This document shows positions 9,244 through 17,730 of a stretch of 64,000 bases of DNA, in pieces. The stretch comes from Alphaproteobacteria bacterium (GTDB taxonomy: Bacteria > Pseudomonadota > Alphaproteobacteria > Ferrovibrionales > Ferrovibrionaceae): contig JAHCJQ010000005.1 in NCBI GenBank assembly GCA_026126215.1, positions 1 to 64,000 of the forward strand. The letters run 5' to 3'. The first letter of the stretch is position 1. Each line of letters opens with the position of its first letter. The position numbers and the translations under genes were made by a program. The notes under the pieces are model-generated. The model had not been told where the DNA came from and searched no databases. It saw only the letters and a list, made by a program, of their open reading frames with translations.

Positions 9244-10692
9244 TCACTCCGCCGCAAGCGCGTTGCTGTGGCCTTGACGCCGGGCATGGGCGAGAAGTAC
9301 CGCGACAGCCGCCGATGCCATCCGGGTGCGTAAATTGTCGGCGCGGCTGGTCAGAATGATGGGTAGACGTGCGCCAAGGACAATGCCGGCGCCGTCGGCA
9401 TGTGCAAAATATGCGAGCTGCTTGGCAAGCATGTTTCCAGCCTCGAGGTCGGGAACGAGGAGGATGTTTGCCTTGCCGGCAACCGGCGAGATGATGCCCT
9501 TGTCACGCGCGGCTTGCTCGCTGATTGCGTTGTCGAAGGCCAATGGACCATCCACAATGCCTCCCGTGATCTGACCACGATCTGCCATCTTGCAAAGAGC
9601 TGCGGCTTCCAGGGTCGATGGTATCTTTGCGGTGACGGTTTCAACCGCCGACAGAACGGCAACACGGATCTCATCGAAACCAAGGATATTGGCGAGCTCG
9701 ATCGCGTTCTGACAAATGTCTCGCTTGTCCTCAAGCGTCGGGAAGATGTTTATCGCCGCGTCGGTGACGATGAGTGGCATTGGGTAACTGGGGACATCCA
9801 TTACAAATGCGTGACTGATCCGCCGTTCTGTGCGCAGGCCTGTTTCGGCCGCAGTCACTTCACGCATAAGTTCGTCTGTATGCAGACTGCCCTTCATGAG
9901 CGCTTCAACTTTTCCGGCGCGCGCGAGAGCCACGGCTTCCGCGGCAGCGGCATGACTATGCTTGACATCGATTATCTGATAGCTAGCGATGTCCAACCCC
10001 TCGGCGGAGGCCACAGCGCGTATTCGCTCCTGGGGGCCAACGAGCACTGGAACGATCAAATGCGCCTCCGCTGCCCGGACTGCTCCCTCTAGCGATGAGC
10101 GCTCGCACGGATGCACGACCGCTGTCGGGATCGGTGCAAGCGCGCTACAGCGGTCAAGTAGCGCCTCGTACTTGTCGTGACGTCGGAGCTGGATTTCCGG
10201 TAGCGACGGACGTGCTCGTCGGATCTTTTCCAGCGGCGCGATCGTCGTTGCCGTGCCTGTGATTACCTCTTCGCCGTTCTGATTGACGCATCGGCAATCG
10301 AAGATGACAACGTGTTTATCTGGCCGTTTCTCCTTGGCCGTAACAGTGACGGTTATCGTATCGCCAAGGCTGACGGGTTTGCGAAATCTCAGGTCCTGGC
10401 CGAGATAGATGGTTCCAGGTCCCGGAAGTTGCGTGCCAAGCACCGCCGATATGAGCGCACCGCCCCACATGCCATGCGCAATGATCCTGCGAAACATGCT
10501 TGCTTCTGCATATGCGGCATCTAGATGTGCCGGATTGACGTCGCCTGACAGGACGGCAAACAGGGCGATGTCATCCTCGGAGAGCGTTCTTGTCAGGCTC
10601 GCAGATTCATTGATCTCGATCTCGCTGAAAGTGCGGTTCTCCATGATCTGCGGCGCGGCGACTGAGGTGTCTGAGCGCGGAGAGTGCGACAT
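9244..10692 (-). CDS. Bifunctional MaoC enoyl-CoA hydratase / phosphate acyltransferase
   Basis: 482 residues in two parts. Residues ~20-150 are a MaoC-like hot-dog hydratase with the R-specific hydratase active-site pattern SGDVNPAHLD (catalytic Asp and His) and IAHGMWGGALIS. Residues ~170-482 are a phosphate acetyl/butyryltransferase (PTA/PTB) domain with VVHPCERSSLEGAVRAAE, EALMKGSLHTDELM and GKANILLVPDLEAGNMLAKQ. The fusion can hydrate enoyl-CoA to 3-hydroxyacyl-CoA and exchange CoA for phosphate. It sits between phaC and ackA, one base from the phaC stop, so it probably channels acyl-CoAs between polymer, beta-oxidation intermediates and acyl phosphate. The domain calls are secure; the preferred chain length is unknown. 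Confidence 0.88.
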   Translation of the reverse strand: MSHSPRSDTSVAAPQIMENRTFSEIEINESASLTRTLSEDDIALFAVLSGDVNPAHLDAAYAEASMFRRIIAHGMWGGALISAVLGTQLPGPGTIYLGQDLRFRKPVSLGDTITVTVTAKEKRPDKHVVIFDCRCVNQNGEEVITGTATTIAPLEKIRRARPSLPEIQLRRHDKYEALLDRCSALAPIPTAVVHPCERSSLEGAVRAAEAHLIVPVLVGPQERIRAVASAEGLDIASYQIIDVKHSHAAAAEAVALARAGKVEALMKGSLHTDELMREVTAAETGLRTERRISHAFVMDVPSYPMPLIVTDAAINIFPTLEDKRDICQNAIELANILGFDEIRVAVLSAVETVTAKIPSTLEAAALCKMADRGQITGGIVDGPLAFDNAISEQAARDKGIISPVAGKANILLVPDLEAGNMLAKQLAYFAHADGAGIVLGARLPIILTSRADNLRTRMASAAVAVLLAHARRQGHSNALAAE

Positions 10693-10693
10693 T

Positions 10694-12601
10694 TCAGCGC
10701 TCCTTCACATAGGCGCCGGGCGCATCCCGGATGATCCGGTACTGGCCTTTCGGGGTACCCATTGTTGGAGCAGCAGCTTTCTCAGTCGAATGTCGCGCTA
10801 GCCACTTTTGCCACTCGGGCCACCAGGAGCCCTCGCAGACGGGCGTTTCCCGGCGCCAGGTATCCGGATCGACATATAGATCGTCCTCGCGCTTTGTCCG
10901 GATCTGATAGGTGCGACCGCGACGGCCCGGTTCGCTAACGATACCGGCGTTGTGACCGCCGCTGGTGAGGACAAATGTAATTTCGCTGGTCGGATCCAGG
11001 TGCGCCTTGTAGACAGAACGCCAAGGCGCAACGTGATCAGTTATCGTACCAACGCAGAATCGTGGAACGCGGACGTTCGATATCCACAGGGGCCGGCCGT
11101 TGACTTCAAATCGGCCACTTGCGAGGTCATTTTGGAGGAACAGCCGACGCAAATACTCGGAGTGCATCTTGTAAGGCATGCGGGTCGCGTCGGCGTTCCA
11201 GGCCATCAGGTCATTGATTTCAGGCCGGCGCCCGAGAAGATACTCGCCCACGTAGCGAGACCACACGAGGTCGTTTGATCGCAGGATCTGAAATGCGCCG
11301 GCCATCTGATAAGTGTCCAGGTACCCGCGTTCCCACATCATGTTCTCCAGGTACGAGATCTCACTTTCATTCACGAACAGCATCAACTCGCCCGCTTCGC
11401 TGAAATCCGCCTGAGCGGCAAAAAGTGTTACCGATGCAAAGCGGTCGTCGTTCTGAAGGCCCATGGCTCCGGCGGTTATGACCAGCAAAGTGCCGCCAAG
11501 GCAGTATCCGGCCGCATGGACCTTGCGTCCTGGCACGATTGCTGTGACCGCGTCCAGGGCCGCCATTACGCCCAAATGGCGATAGTCGTCCATGCCGAGA
11601 TCGCGATCCGCGGACGTCGGGTTCTTCCAGGAGATCATGAAGACCGTGTGACCGTTATCGACCAGGTATTTCACCAGGGAGTTCTGCGGCGATAGGTCGA
11701 GGATGTAGTACTTCATGATCCAGGCCGGCACGATGAGGATGGGTTCGGCATGTACCTCGTCGCTCGCGGGCGAGTACTGGATCAGTTCGATAAGGCGGTT
11801 CTGAAACACGACTTTTCCGGGCGTCGTCGCGACATTGGTTCCGACCACGAAGCGGTCCGCGCCCGCGGGAGGTCGTCCGGCCACAGCCCGACCCCAGTCT
11901 TCCAGAAGATTCTTGAGTCCTTGCGCGAGGTTGCTCCCGCCTGATGTCATCGTCGCCTGGGCGACGTCGGGATTAGTCCAGACATAGTTGGACGGCGAGG
12001 CCATATCGAGAAGCTGACGTACCGTGAAAGACAGGCTGTTCTGATGGCGCTGGGACATGCCATCGACGTCACTTGTCGCGTTGTGCCACCATTGCTGAGT
12101 TAGAAGGAACGATTGATGGATAAGACTGTAAGGCCATCTCTGCCATGCTTCGGAACGAAAGCGCCGATCCTGCGGAAGCGGAGTGATGCTAGGAGGGGTG
12201 GAGGGATCCACGAGGCTTTGCGCGGCATACATGGCCAGGCGGCTCACCGTGCTGCCCCAGTTCTCGGCAAGCTGCATCTGCTTTCCGGGTGATATGGCCA
12301 AATGCACCAGCCAGTCGAAGGTCTGGGCTCCTAGAACCGCGGGGCTCAAGCCCATTGTCAGTCGCGCCAAATTGGCTTTGAACGCTCGATCCATTCCGAG
12401 GTAAATGGAGCGATCCGCGGGCGACCGGGTACTCACTGGCGGCTCGCCGGTCGGCGCGCTGGGTGCGGCTGGTCTTTCTTTGGAGCTTACCGGTTTCTCG
12501 GCATTCGCTAACTCGCCACTCCGCGCCACATGTCTCCTGGCGGCAGAACGACGTTCGCCCCTGGTCGCCAAAGATTGTCCGACTGACGCCGAATCCGTCA
12601 T
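10694..12601 (-). CDS. phaC: Class I-like poly(3-hydroxyalkanoate) synthase
   Basis: 635 residues. The alpha/beta-hydrolase core carries the PHA synthase lipase-like box GYCLGG with catalytic cysteine about C367, followed by an Asp in TDHVAPW and a His in SGGHNAGI, completing the Cys-Asp-His triad. The N-terminal ~80 residues are low-complexity. I chose ATG 12601 because AAAGGA lies 8 nt upstream; ATG 12607 has almost no spacing. The enzyme polymerises 3-hydroxyacyl-CoA on the granule surface. It is the first gene of a minus-strand operon reaching 2315 and is divergent from a TetR regulator, with dyad repeats between them. No phaA, phaB or phasin gene is in the window. Confidence 0.9.
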   Translation of the reverse strand: MTDSASVGQSLATRGERRSAARRHVARSGELANAEKPVSSKERPAAPSAPTGEPPVSTRSPADRSIYLGMDRAFKANLARLTMGLSPAVLGAQTFDWLVHLAISPGKQMQLAENWGSTVSRLAMYAAQSLVDPSTPPSITPLPQDRRFRSEAWQRWPYSLIHQSFLLTQQWWHNATSDVDGMSQRHQNSLSFTVRQLLDMASPSNYVWTNPDVAQATMTSGGSNLAQGLKNLLEDWGRAVAGRPPAGADRFVVGTNVATTPGKVVFQNRLIELIQYSPASDEVHAEPILIVPAWIMKYYILDLSPQNSLVKYLVDNGHTVFMISWKNPTSADRDLGMDDYRHLGVMAALDAVTAIVPGRKVHAAGYCLGGTLLVITAGAMGLQNDDRFASVTLFAAQADFSEAGELMLFVNESEISYLENMMWERGYLDTYQMAGAFQILRSNDLVWSRYVGEYLLGRRPEINDLMAWNADATRMPYKMHSEYLRRLFLQNDLASGRFEVNGRPLWISNVRVPRFCVGTITDHVAPWRSVYKAHLDPTSEITFVLTSGGHNAGIVSEPGRRGRTYQIRTKREDDLYVDPDTWRRETPVCEGSWWPEWQKWLARHSTEKAAAPTMGTPKGQYRIIRDAPGAYVKER

Positions 12602-13074
12602 CGCCATATTCCTTTGATGGAGCGAAAAATCGGCGTGAGCTGCGCGGTATGTTGATATGCCAAGCACAATACGTGGATATCTGGATTCCAGCCTTGATTT
12701 GAATCAATAGTCGCCCGGCCATGGGTCAGGAGACCAGGGGTCTGCTCGAACTGTGCATTTCCGTTTCCGCGGCAACGATCGCGCGGCCGGCAGACTCGCC
12801 CGGGTCGCCAGCCGCCATTCGTGGAGCGACCCGGCGCTTGCAACGGAGGTACACCTCGGGAAACGACGTGTGGTGAAGCGTCCGCTTGAGCGGAGCCGAA
12901 GGGCATGTAGAGAGGGTCGCTCGCTGATCTCGGAGTGGACATTGTCAACATTTAGCCAAAAAAGTTGTCGCTGTCAACATCAGCGTCGAGCGCGATCGAG
13001 CTTTCGAGATTTGCCAAGTTGACAACAACAACTCCGGAGCATAAGTAGCTGCGATCGATGACGGATTTCTGATT
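12602..13074. other. Divergent intergenic region phaC / TetR
   Basis: About 470 bp without a convincing gene; the open frames here are short and have no recognisable domains. The right-hand 130 bp is richer in A and T than the surroundings and holds the repeats annotated at 12943-13033. Promoters for both the leftward phaC operon and the rightward TetR gene must lie here. The left-hand 250 bp shows nothing I can assign. Confidence 0.6.
12943..13033. promoter_or_regulatory. Candidate TetR operator repeats upstream of the TetR gene
   Basis: Two dyads of the form AGTTG-N7-CAAC[A/T] lie at 12963-12979 and 13017-13033. The 9-mer TGTCAACAT occurs at 12943-12951 and again at 12972-12980. They end 42 bp before the TetR start codon. 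Clustered dyads in the region shared with phaC fit autoregulation and control of phaC, but no binding data can be inferred from sequence. Confidence 0.4.
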
Positions 13075-13761
13075 ATGACCAAGACCCTGATCGCCGACCG
13101 TCCCTACCACCATGGTGACCTTCGTCGCACGATCGTCCAGGCGGCGCTCTCCATTCTCGGCGAGACGCAGAGCCTCGAGTTCTCGCTACGCGAACTGGCC
13201 CGGCGCGCCGGCGTAAGCCACAATGCGCCCTACAAGCACTTTGCAGACAAGCGCGAGCTGTTGGCGGCCGTTTCTGCGGCCGGATTTGAGATGCTCACCA
13301 AGCGGATGGCGCGGAAGAGCGATGGCGTCATCGGCGCTCGCGAGCAATTAACAGCGATGCTTTGCGCCTATATCGATCATGGCGTCGAGAATCCAGCACT
13401 CTACGGACTGATGTTCGGCGGTTATCTGGGCGGCCCCGATTATTCCCGTCCCGCCATCGAGTTGGCGGCGGCCGAAAAGACGAGGTCATTGCTTGCGGGC
13501 GCCATCATTGCTGGCGGTCTTGGGCAGCCCATTACGCAGACGGCCAGGAACGAACGAAGGATCGCGGGCGCGATACTTGCATGCTGGTCGCTTGTGCACG
13601 GGCTGACAATGCTGCTGGCCGATGGGTTGGTCGGGCCGAAGGAAAAGGCTGGCGCACTGGCCAGCAGGCTCGTCCTCGGGATGCTTGACAGATTGTCTGT
13701 AGAGATGCTGGTTCTTCCGCGCGGAGCGTGGGTTGGCCCAAAAGTGCTACGTTCCAAGTGA
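13075..13761 (+). CDS. TetR/AcrR-family transcriptional regulator
   Basis: 228 residues. The N-terminal helix-turn-helix (about 12-62) reads HHGDLRRTIVQAAL ... SLRELARRAGVSHNAPYKHF and is typical of TetR proteins with a WHG-type (TetR_C_33) ligand domain. The C-terminal part contains the YIDHGVENPALYGLMFGG segment of that subgroup. It is transcribed divergently from the phaC operon with direct and inverted repeats in between, so it probably represses that operon and itself. An acyl-CoA-type ligand would suit the neighbours, but that is inference. Confidence 0.85.
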   Translation: MTKTLIADRPYHHGDLRRTIVQAALSILGETQSLEFSLRELARRAGVSHNAPYKHFADKRELLAAVSAAGFEMLTKRMARKSDGVIGAREQLTAMLCAYIDHGVENPALYGLMFGGYLGGPDYSRPAIELAAAEKTRSLLAGAIIAGGLGQPITQTARNERRIAGAILACWSLVHGLTMLLADGLVGPKEKAGALASRLVLGMLDRLSVEMLVLPRGAWVGPKVLRSK

Positions 13762-13876
13762 TCGCGAGTCTTGGTCGGTTGATCCGCGAATGCGCTGTGC
13801 CGCTCCTCAGAGGACGAAAATTATGGCGCAATTGGCCCATGCTCTGATCCCTGAGAGCCGGATTGTTTTCGGGTAG

Positions 13877-14347
13877 CGTTTTCCGCGTCTTTTCCCGGGC
13901 TGGGAGGGCCCGACGCTCTATCAGATTCAGGACCTCACGGGCAGCGGCAAGACAGAGGCCGCGCTGATCCTGCTCGCGCGGCTGCTTCTGGCCGGGCGTG
14001 CGGCAGGCGCCTATTTCGCCTTGCCCACGATGGCGACCGCCAATGCAATGCATGACCGGTTGCAGGCCAAGCTCGACCTGCTGTTCCCGGGTGACGCGGG
14101 GCGCCTTGCCCTGCTGCATGGGCGGGCGGAACTGACGCCGCTGCTTTCCGGCCTAACGAAGTCGCGGATCGGGGAAGATGGGCGCGGGCAGGATGGCCTT
14201 GAGCCGGCCGAGGATGCGGCGGCGCAATGGCTGCGCAGCGACCGGCGGCTCTTTTTCCTCATGGATCTCGGCGCGGGCACCATCGATTAGGCGCTGCTTT
14301 CCGTCCTGCCGGCGCGCTTCCAGACGGTGCGCCGGCTGGGCCTCATG
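13877..14347 (+). pseudogene. cas3 helicase fragment (type I-E CRISPR-Cas relic)
   Basis: The frame from 13877 reads ...GPTLYQIQDLTGSGKTEAAL, followed by AGAYFALPTMATANAM, ALLHGRAELTPLL, WLRSDRRLFFLMD and GTID, then TAG (14288-14290), then ALLSVLPARFQTVRRLGL. This is the Cas3 DExD/H helicase core: Walker A TGSGKTE, the YFALPTMATANAM motif, and a segment normally reading GTIDQALL. One C-to-T change (CAG to TAG) explains the stop. The HD nuclease domain is missing from the 5' side (TAG at 13874), and the protein would break off just before the Walker B region. Two bases after the last Cas3-like codon a CRISPR repeat begins, so a deletion has joined cas3 to the array and removed the cascade, cas1 and cas2 genes. 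Confidence 0.75.
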
Positions 14348-14348
14348 C

Positions 14349-14377
14349 GTGTTCCCCGCGCACGCGGGGATGAACCA
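14349..14377 (+). CRISPR. Solitary type I-E CRISPR repeat
   Basis: A 28-29 nt element beginning GTGTTCCCCGCG and ending CGCGGGGATGAACC(A). It contains the CCCCGCG...CGCGGGG hairpin and the GAACC end typical of type I-E repeats. Only this copy is visible: no second repeat occurs at the expected ~61 nt spacing on either side. It directly follows the cas3 relic. It is therefore a remnant of an array, not a working one. Confidence 0.75.
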
Positions 14378-14540
14378 TGCGGCCACTCCGAAGGGGCGGA
14401 TGGAGGTCCGCAAGCATGCCCGGCTTTCCATTTCCGGTCGAAGGCGGATCGTGCGCCATGTGCTGCGCGGGCAGACGTCGCGGACGGCGAGGATCCCCGC
14501 CGCACGAACGGACCATCGCTCCGGGCTGTCGCCGTCGATC

Positions 14541-15920
14541 TCAGGGCTCCTCGCCCCGGGGTGGTCCGCCGGCGCTTGCGCGAATCAGGGCGGCATACCA
14601 TTCGGCCGATGCCTTGGGTATGCGACGCTGGGAATCGAAATCGACATAGACGATACCGAAGCGATGATTGTAACCGGAACCCCACTCGAAATTGTCCAGA
14701 AGCGACCAGACGAAGTATCCCCGAATATCGGCGCCAAGCGCTACCGCCTCTGCCATCGCTCCGATATAGGCATCGAGATAGTCGATGCGCCGCCGGTCGT
14801 CGATGCGGCCCTCGGCGTCGGGTTGTTCGCGCCCGCCATAGCCGTTCTCCAGAACATAGATCGGCAGACGATAGCGGACGGCCGTCCCGGCCAGTTCATC
14901 CCGGAATGCAGCCGCGTGGATGGGCCATCCGATATCCGTCCGTTCGATTCCACCCGGCGCATCGCCCCAGGCGAAACCGAGCGGCGCGACCGTCGCCTTG
15001 CCATAGATGGGCGCATAATGATTGAGGCCGAACCAGTCGATTGGCCGGCAGATCTGGGCGATATCGCCGGGGCGCGTCCAGGATTCCACCGCCTCCGCCA
15101 GATCCGGCGGGTAATGGCCGAGAATCTGGGCATCGGGAAAAGCCCGGTTCCAGTGCTGATCCAGGAGCGCCGCCGCATGTGCATCTTCCGGCGATGACGA
15201 GGAGGGCAAACATTTCTGCCGGTTGTGAATGGCGCCGATGCTGGCCGAGGGGGCGAGAGAGCGGAGAACGTCGACGGCGCGGCCATGCGCCAGGTTGACA
15301 TGATGCATCGCGCGGAAATAGGCGCTGCGGTCGGCGACGCCCGGCGCGTTCCAGCCGAAGCCGTAGCCGAAAAGGACGAAGACCGACGGCTCGTTGAAGG
15401 TCGCGAAACGGCGCACGCGATCGCCATAGCGACGGGCAAGCAGGGCGGCATAGTCGGCGAACCAGCCGGCGCTGTCGCGATTGGTCCAGCCGCCGAGATC
15501 GTCGAGCGCCTGCGGCAGGTCCCAGTGATAGAGGCAGAGCCAGGGCTCGATGCCGCTGTCAAGAAGCTCGTCGATCAGGCGGTCGTAGAAGTCCAGCCCC
15601 GTCTCGTTGATCTTCCCCATGCCGCGCGGCAGGACGCGTGGCCAGGCGACGGAGAAACGGTAGGCGCGCATGCCCAGCCGCCGCATGAGTTCCACGTCCT
15701 CGGCATAACGGTGATAATGGTCGCAGGCGGCGTCACCGGTATGGCCACCCGAAATACGACCAGTTTCCCGGCAATGGGTATCCCAGATGCTCATGCCACG
15801 CCCGCCCTCGCGCGCGCCCCCCTCGATCTGATAGCTCGAAGTCGAGGCACCCCATATGAAGTCGTGCGGCAGGACGGCGAGACGGTTCGCGCCGGTTCGA
15901 GCCTGAGGACGTGCTTGCAT
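14541..15920 (-). CDS. GH1 family beta-glucosidase
   Basis: 459 residues, full length for GH1. It opens with the family motif FIWGASTSSYQIEGG. The acid/base glutamate is in ATFNEPSVF and the nucleophile glutamate in IYVLENGYGG; the C-terminal aglycone-site block SLLDNFEWGSGYNHRFGI is intact. ATG 15920 has a GGAGGG ribosome site 3-4 nt upstream. No signal peptide is seen, so it should act in the cytoplasm on imported beta-glucosides. It is the last gene of the minus-strand operon that starts at 20696, 16 bp after the SbmA/YddA-like gene. The association with an NdvA-like glucan exporter suggests beta-glucan or beta-glucoside turnover. Confidence 0.92.
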   Translation of the reverse strand: MQARPQARTGANRLAVLPHDFIWGASTSSYQIEGGAREGGRGMSIWDTHCRETGRISGGHTGDAACDHYHRYAEDVELMRRLGMRAYRFSVAWPRVLPRGMGKINETGLDFYDRLIDELLDSGIEPWLCLYHWDLPQALDDLGGWTNRDSAGWFADYAALLARRYGDRVRRFATFNEPSVFVLFGYGFGWNAPGVADRSAYFRAMHHVNLAHGRAVDVLRSLAPSASIGAIHNRQKCLPSSSSPEDAHAAALLDQHWNRAFPDAQILGHYPPDLAEAVESWTRPGDIAQICRPIDWFGLNHYAPIYGKATVAPLGFAWGDAPGGIERTDIGWPIHAAAFRDELAGTAVRYRLPIYVLENGYGGREQPDAEGRIDDRRRIDYLDAYIGAMAEAVALGADIRGYFVWSLLDNFEWGSGYNHRFGIVYVDFDSQRRIPKASAEWYAALIRASAGGPPRGEEP

Positions 15921-15936
15921 GATCCCTCCGTCTGGT

Positions 15937-17730
15937 TCAGGTCGTTGCCGTCCAGGCGCCATCAGCGCCAACATGGCGATGGTTGGGCAGTTCTATCTTC
16001 CGGCCATGAAGCGCTTCCGCCCCGGCATGGCGGGCGATGGTAATGAGCGTCGCGTCGGAGAACTCGTCAACCACGAGCCGCAGCAGCTTTTCCTGCTCGG
16101 CCTCCTCGAGCGTGTCGGTGGCGTCCTGCAGGAAGACCCAGTGCGGACGATGGGCCAAAAGGCGGGCGAAAGCGAGGCGCTGCTGTTCTTCCTCGGTCAG
16201 GATCCGGGACCAGTTCTCCGTGTCATCGAGGCGTCGCGAGAGATCGGGGAGGCCTACTCTCTCCAGGGCATTCCTGAGGATCTCGGAATCGAACGACTCG
16301 TCAGTCGCAGGATAGGCCAGTACCGAACGCAACCGGTCGACGGGAAGATAGGGCCGCTGCGGCAGCAAGAAGATCTCGGTGCGGGCTGGAAGCTCGATGG
16401 AACCCTCGCCCCAGGGCCATAGTCCGGCTGTCGCCTTGAAAAGCTTCGTCGCGGCATCCAGATTGCCGGTGATCAGAACCCGCTCTCCCTGACTGACGGT
16501 CGCCTCGAAGTTCTTCAGGATCGGATGCCCCTCCGGCGAGCGAATGGTGAGATTTACGAAACGAAGAACCGGCTCGCCGGCACTCTGGCGCAGGATGCCG
16601 GCGGCGGCTTGCGCTCCGGCTTGCCGCCTCAGCCTGAATACGGCTTCGTCCAGGGACAGCACCCGCTCAACGGAGGCGCGCCACTCCGCCACCCGCGCGG
16701 AATTGTCGACGATCCATGACAGGGACTGGATGACTTGCTGGAAGGCTTGCGCAGTCTGCATGAGGCCGCCCAGAGTGATCGCACCGACGATATAGCGGGG
16801 CGCGCTCACCAGAAGCGGAAAGACGGTGGCGAGGCTCGCATAGCCGGAGCTGAAGTAGAGCAGGCGCCGGAGGCCCAGCGTCTGCTGTTGCCAGGCCAGC
16901 CGGATATCGTCGAACAGCCGCGAGAGGTGCCGCCGTTCGTCCGGTTCGCCGCGGAGGACGGCGATGGCCTCAGAGTATTCCACCGCCCTTGCGAGGCCGA
17001 AGCGGAACTCGGCCTCCTGCGTCTGGCGTAGATTCGTCGCAACGACGATCGGCTTGCCGAGAAGGTAGGCCAGGGTGGACCCGACCCCGGCATAGAGGAG
17101 CGCGACCCAGACCATGTGTCCCGGAATGTCTAAGCTCGTGTCGCCGATCCGTGCCGTCATGGCACCGGACAGAGTCCAGAGAATGCTGACGAAACTCACG
17201 AGCATCAGCGCGCAGTAGAGAAATGAGTGCGCGAGCTCGATCGCAACCTCAGTCAGGTTCCGGATATCCTCTGCGATGCGGCCATCGGGGTTGCCGTGAT
17301 CGCCCGGCAGATGCTCGAGCTGGTAATGGCGCCCGTCGCGCAACCACTCGTCCAGAAGCCGTTCCGTGAGCCAGCGCCGCCAGCGGAACTGCACGTCGCG
17401 CTTCACATGCAGATGCGCTCCGGTGACAAGGATGGTGGCGACCATGATGAGAAGGAAGATACCGGATTGCCGGATCACCTCGATCGGTTCCCGGCTTTCG
17501 ATCGCATCGAAGAAAAGCGCGCTCCAGTAGTTCGTCCAGACGGCGAGACCGACCTGCACGACGCTCAGGAGAATGAGGAGCGTCACGATTCCGGCGCCGG
17601 CCGCGCTGCTGTCGCGCTGCCAGTGCGGAATCGCAAGCGCGATGAATCTTGTGGTGAAGCTTCTGCCGCGACGCAGGCCGGGGTTGCGGTGCTCATCCTC
17701 GCGGTAGAACGGCGGCTGGGGTCCGGTCAT
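15937..17730 (-). CDS. SbmA/YddA-like ABC transporter with degenerate ATPase domain
   Basis: 597 residues. Residues ~30-370 are the SbmA/BacA-type membrane domain (VWTNYWSALFFDAIESRE, LTERLLDEWL, YQLEHLPGDHGNPDGRIAED). Residues ~390-580 are an ABC ATPase related to YddA, recognisable from ATAGLWPWGEGSIEL and LPQRPYLPVDRLRSVLAYP. All three catalytic motifs are damaged: the Walker A region reads ITGNLDAATKLF instead of ITGxSGSGKSxL, the signature reads LTEEEQQRLAFARLL instead of LSGGEQQRLAFARLL, and Walker B/catalytic Glu reads WVFLQDATDTLEE instead of WxFLDEATSALDE. The protein is unlikely to hydrolyse ATP in the usual way. SbmA itself is proton driven and lacks an ATPase, so this may be an SbmA-like carrier keeping a vestigial domain. 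Its ATG overlaps the NdvA-like stop. Confidence 0.8.
   Translation of the reverse strand: MTGPQPPFYREDEHRNPGLRRGRSFTTRFIALAIPHWQRDSSAAGAGIVTLLILLSVVQVGLAVWTNYWSALFFDAIESREPIEVIRQSGIFLLIMVATILVTGAHLHVKRDVQFRWRRWLTERLLDEWLRDGRHYQLEHLPGDHGNPDGRIAEDIRNLTEVAIELAHSFLYCALMLVSFVSILWTLSGAMTARIGDTSLDIPGHMVWVALLYAGVGSTLAYLLGKPIVVATNLRQTQEAEFRFGLARAVEYSEAIAVLRGEPDERRHLSRLFDDIRLAWQQQTLGLRRLLYFSSGYASLATVFPLLVSAPRYIVGAITLGGLMQTAQAFQQVIQSLSWIVDNSARVAEWRASVERVLSLDEAVFRLRRQAGAQAAAGILRQSAGEPVLRFVNLTIRSPEGHPILKNFEATVSQGERVLITGNLDAATKLFKATAGLWPWGEGSIELPARTEIFLLPQRPYLPVDRLRSVLAYPATDESFDSEILRNALERVGLPDLSRRLDDTENWSRILTEEEQQRLAFARLLAHRPHWVFLQDATDTLEEAEQEKLLRLVVDEFSDATLITIARHAGAEALHGRKIELPNHRHVGADGAWTATT

Noticed and set aside
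12753-13022. An 89-codon plus-strand frame in the phaC/TetR gap
   Set aside because: Arg/Ser-rich with no ribosome site or domain; the repeats there are better explained as operators.
14349-14540. An active CRISPR array
   Set aside because: Only one repeat copy is present; no second copy at ~61-nt spacing in either direction.
15225-16043. A 272-codon plus-strand open frame
   Set aside because: Antisense to the GH1 gene and the end of the SbmA/YddA-like gene, both with strong motifs.
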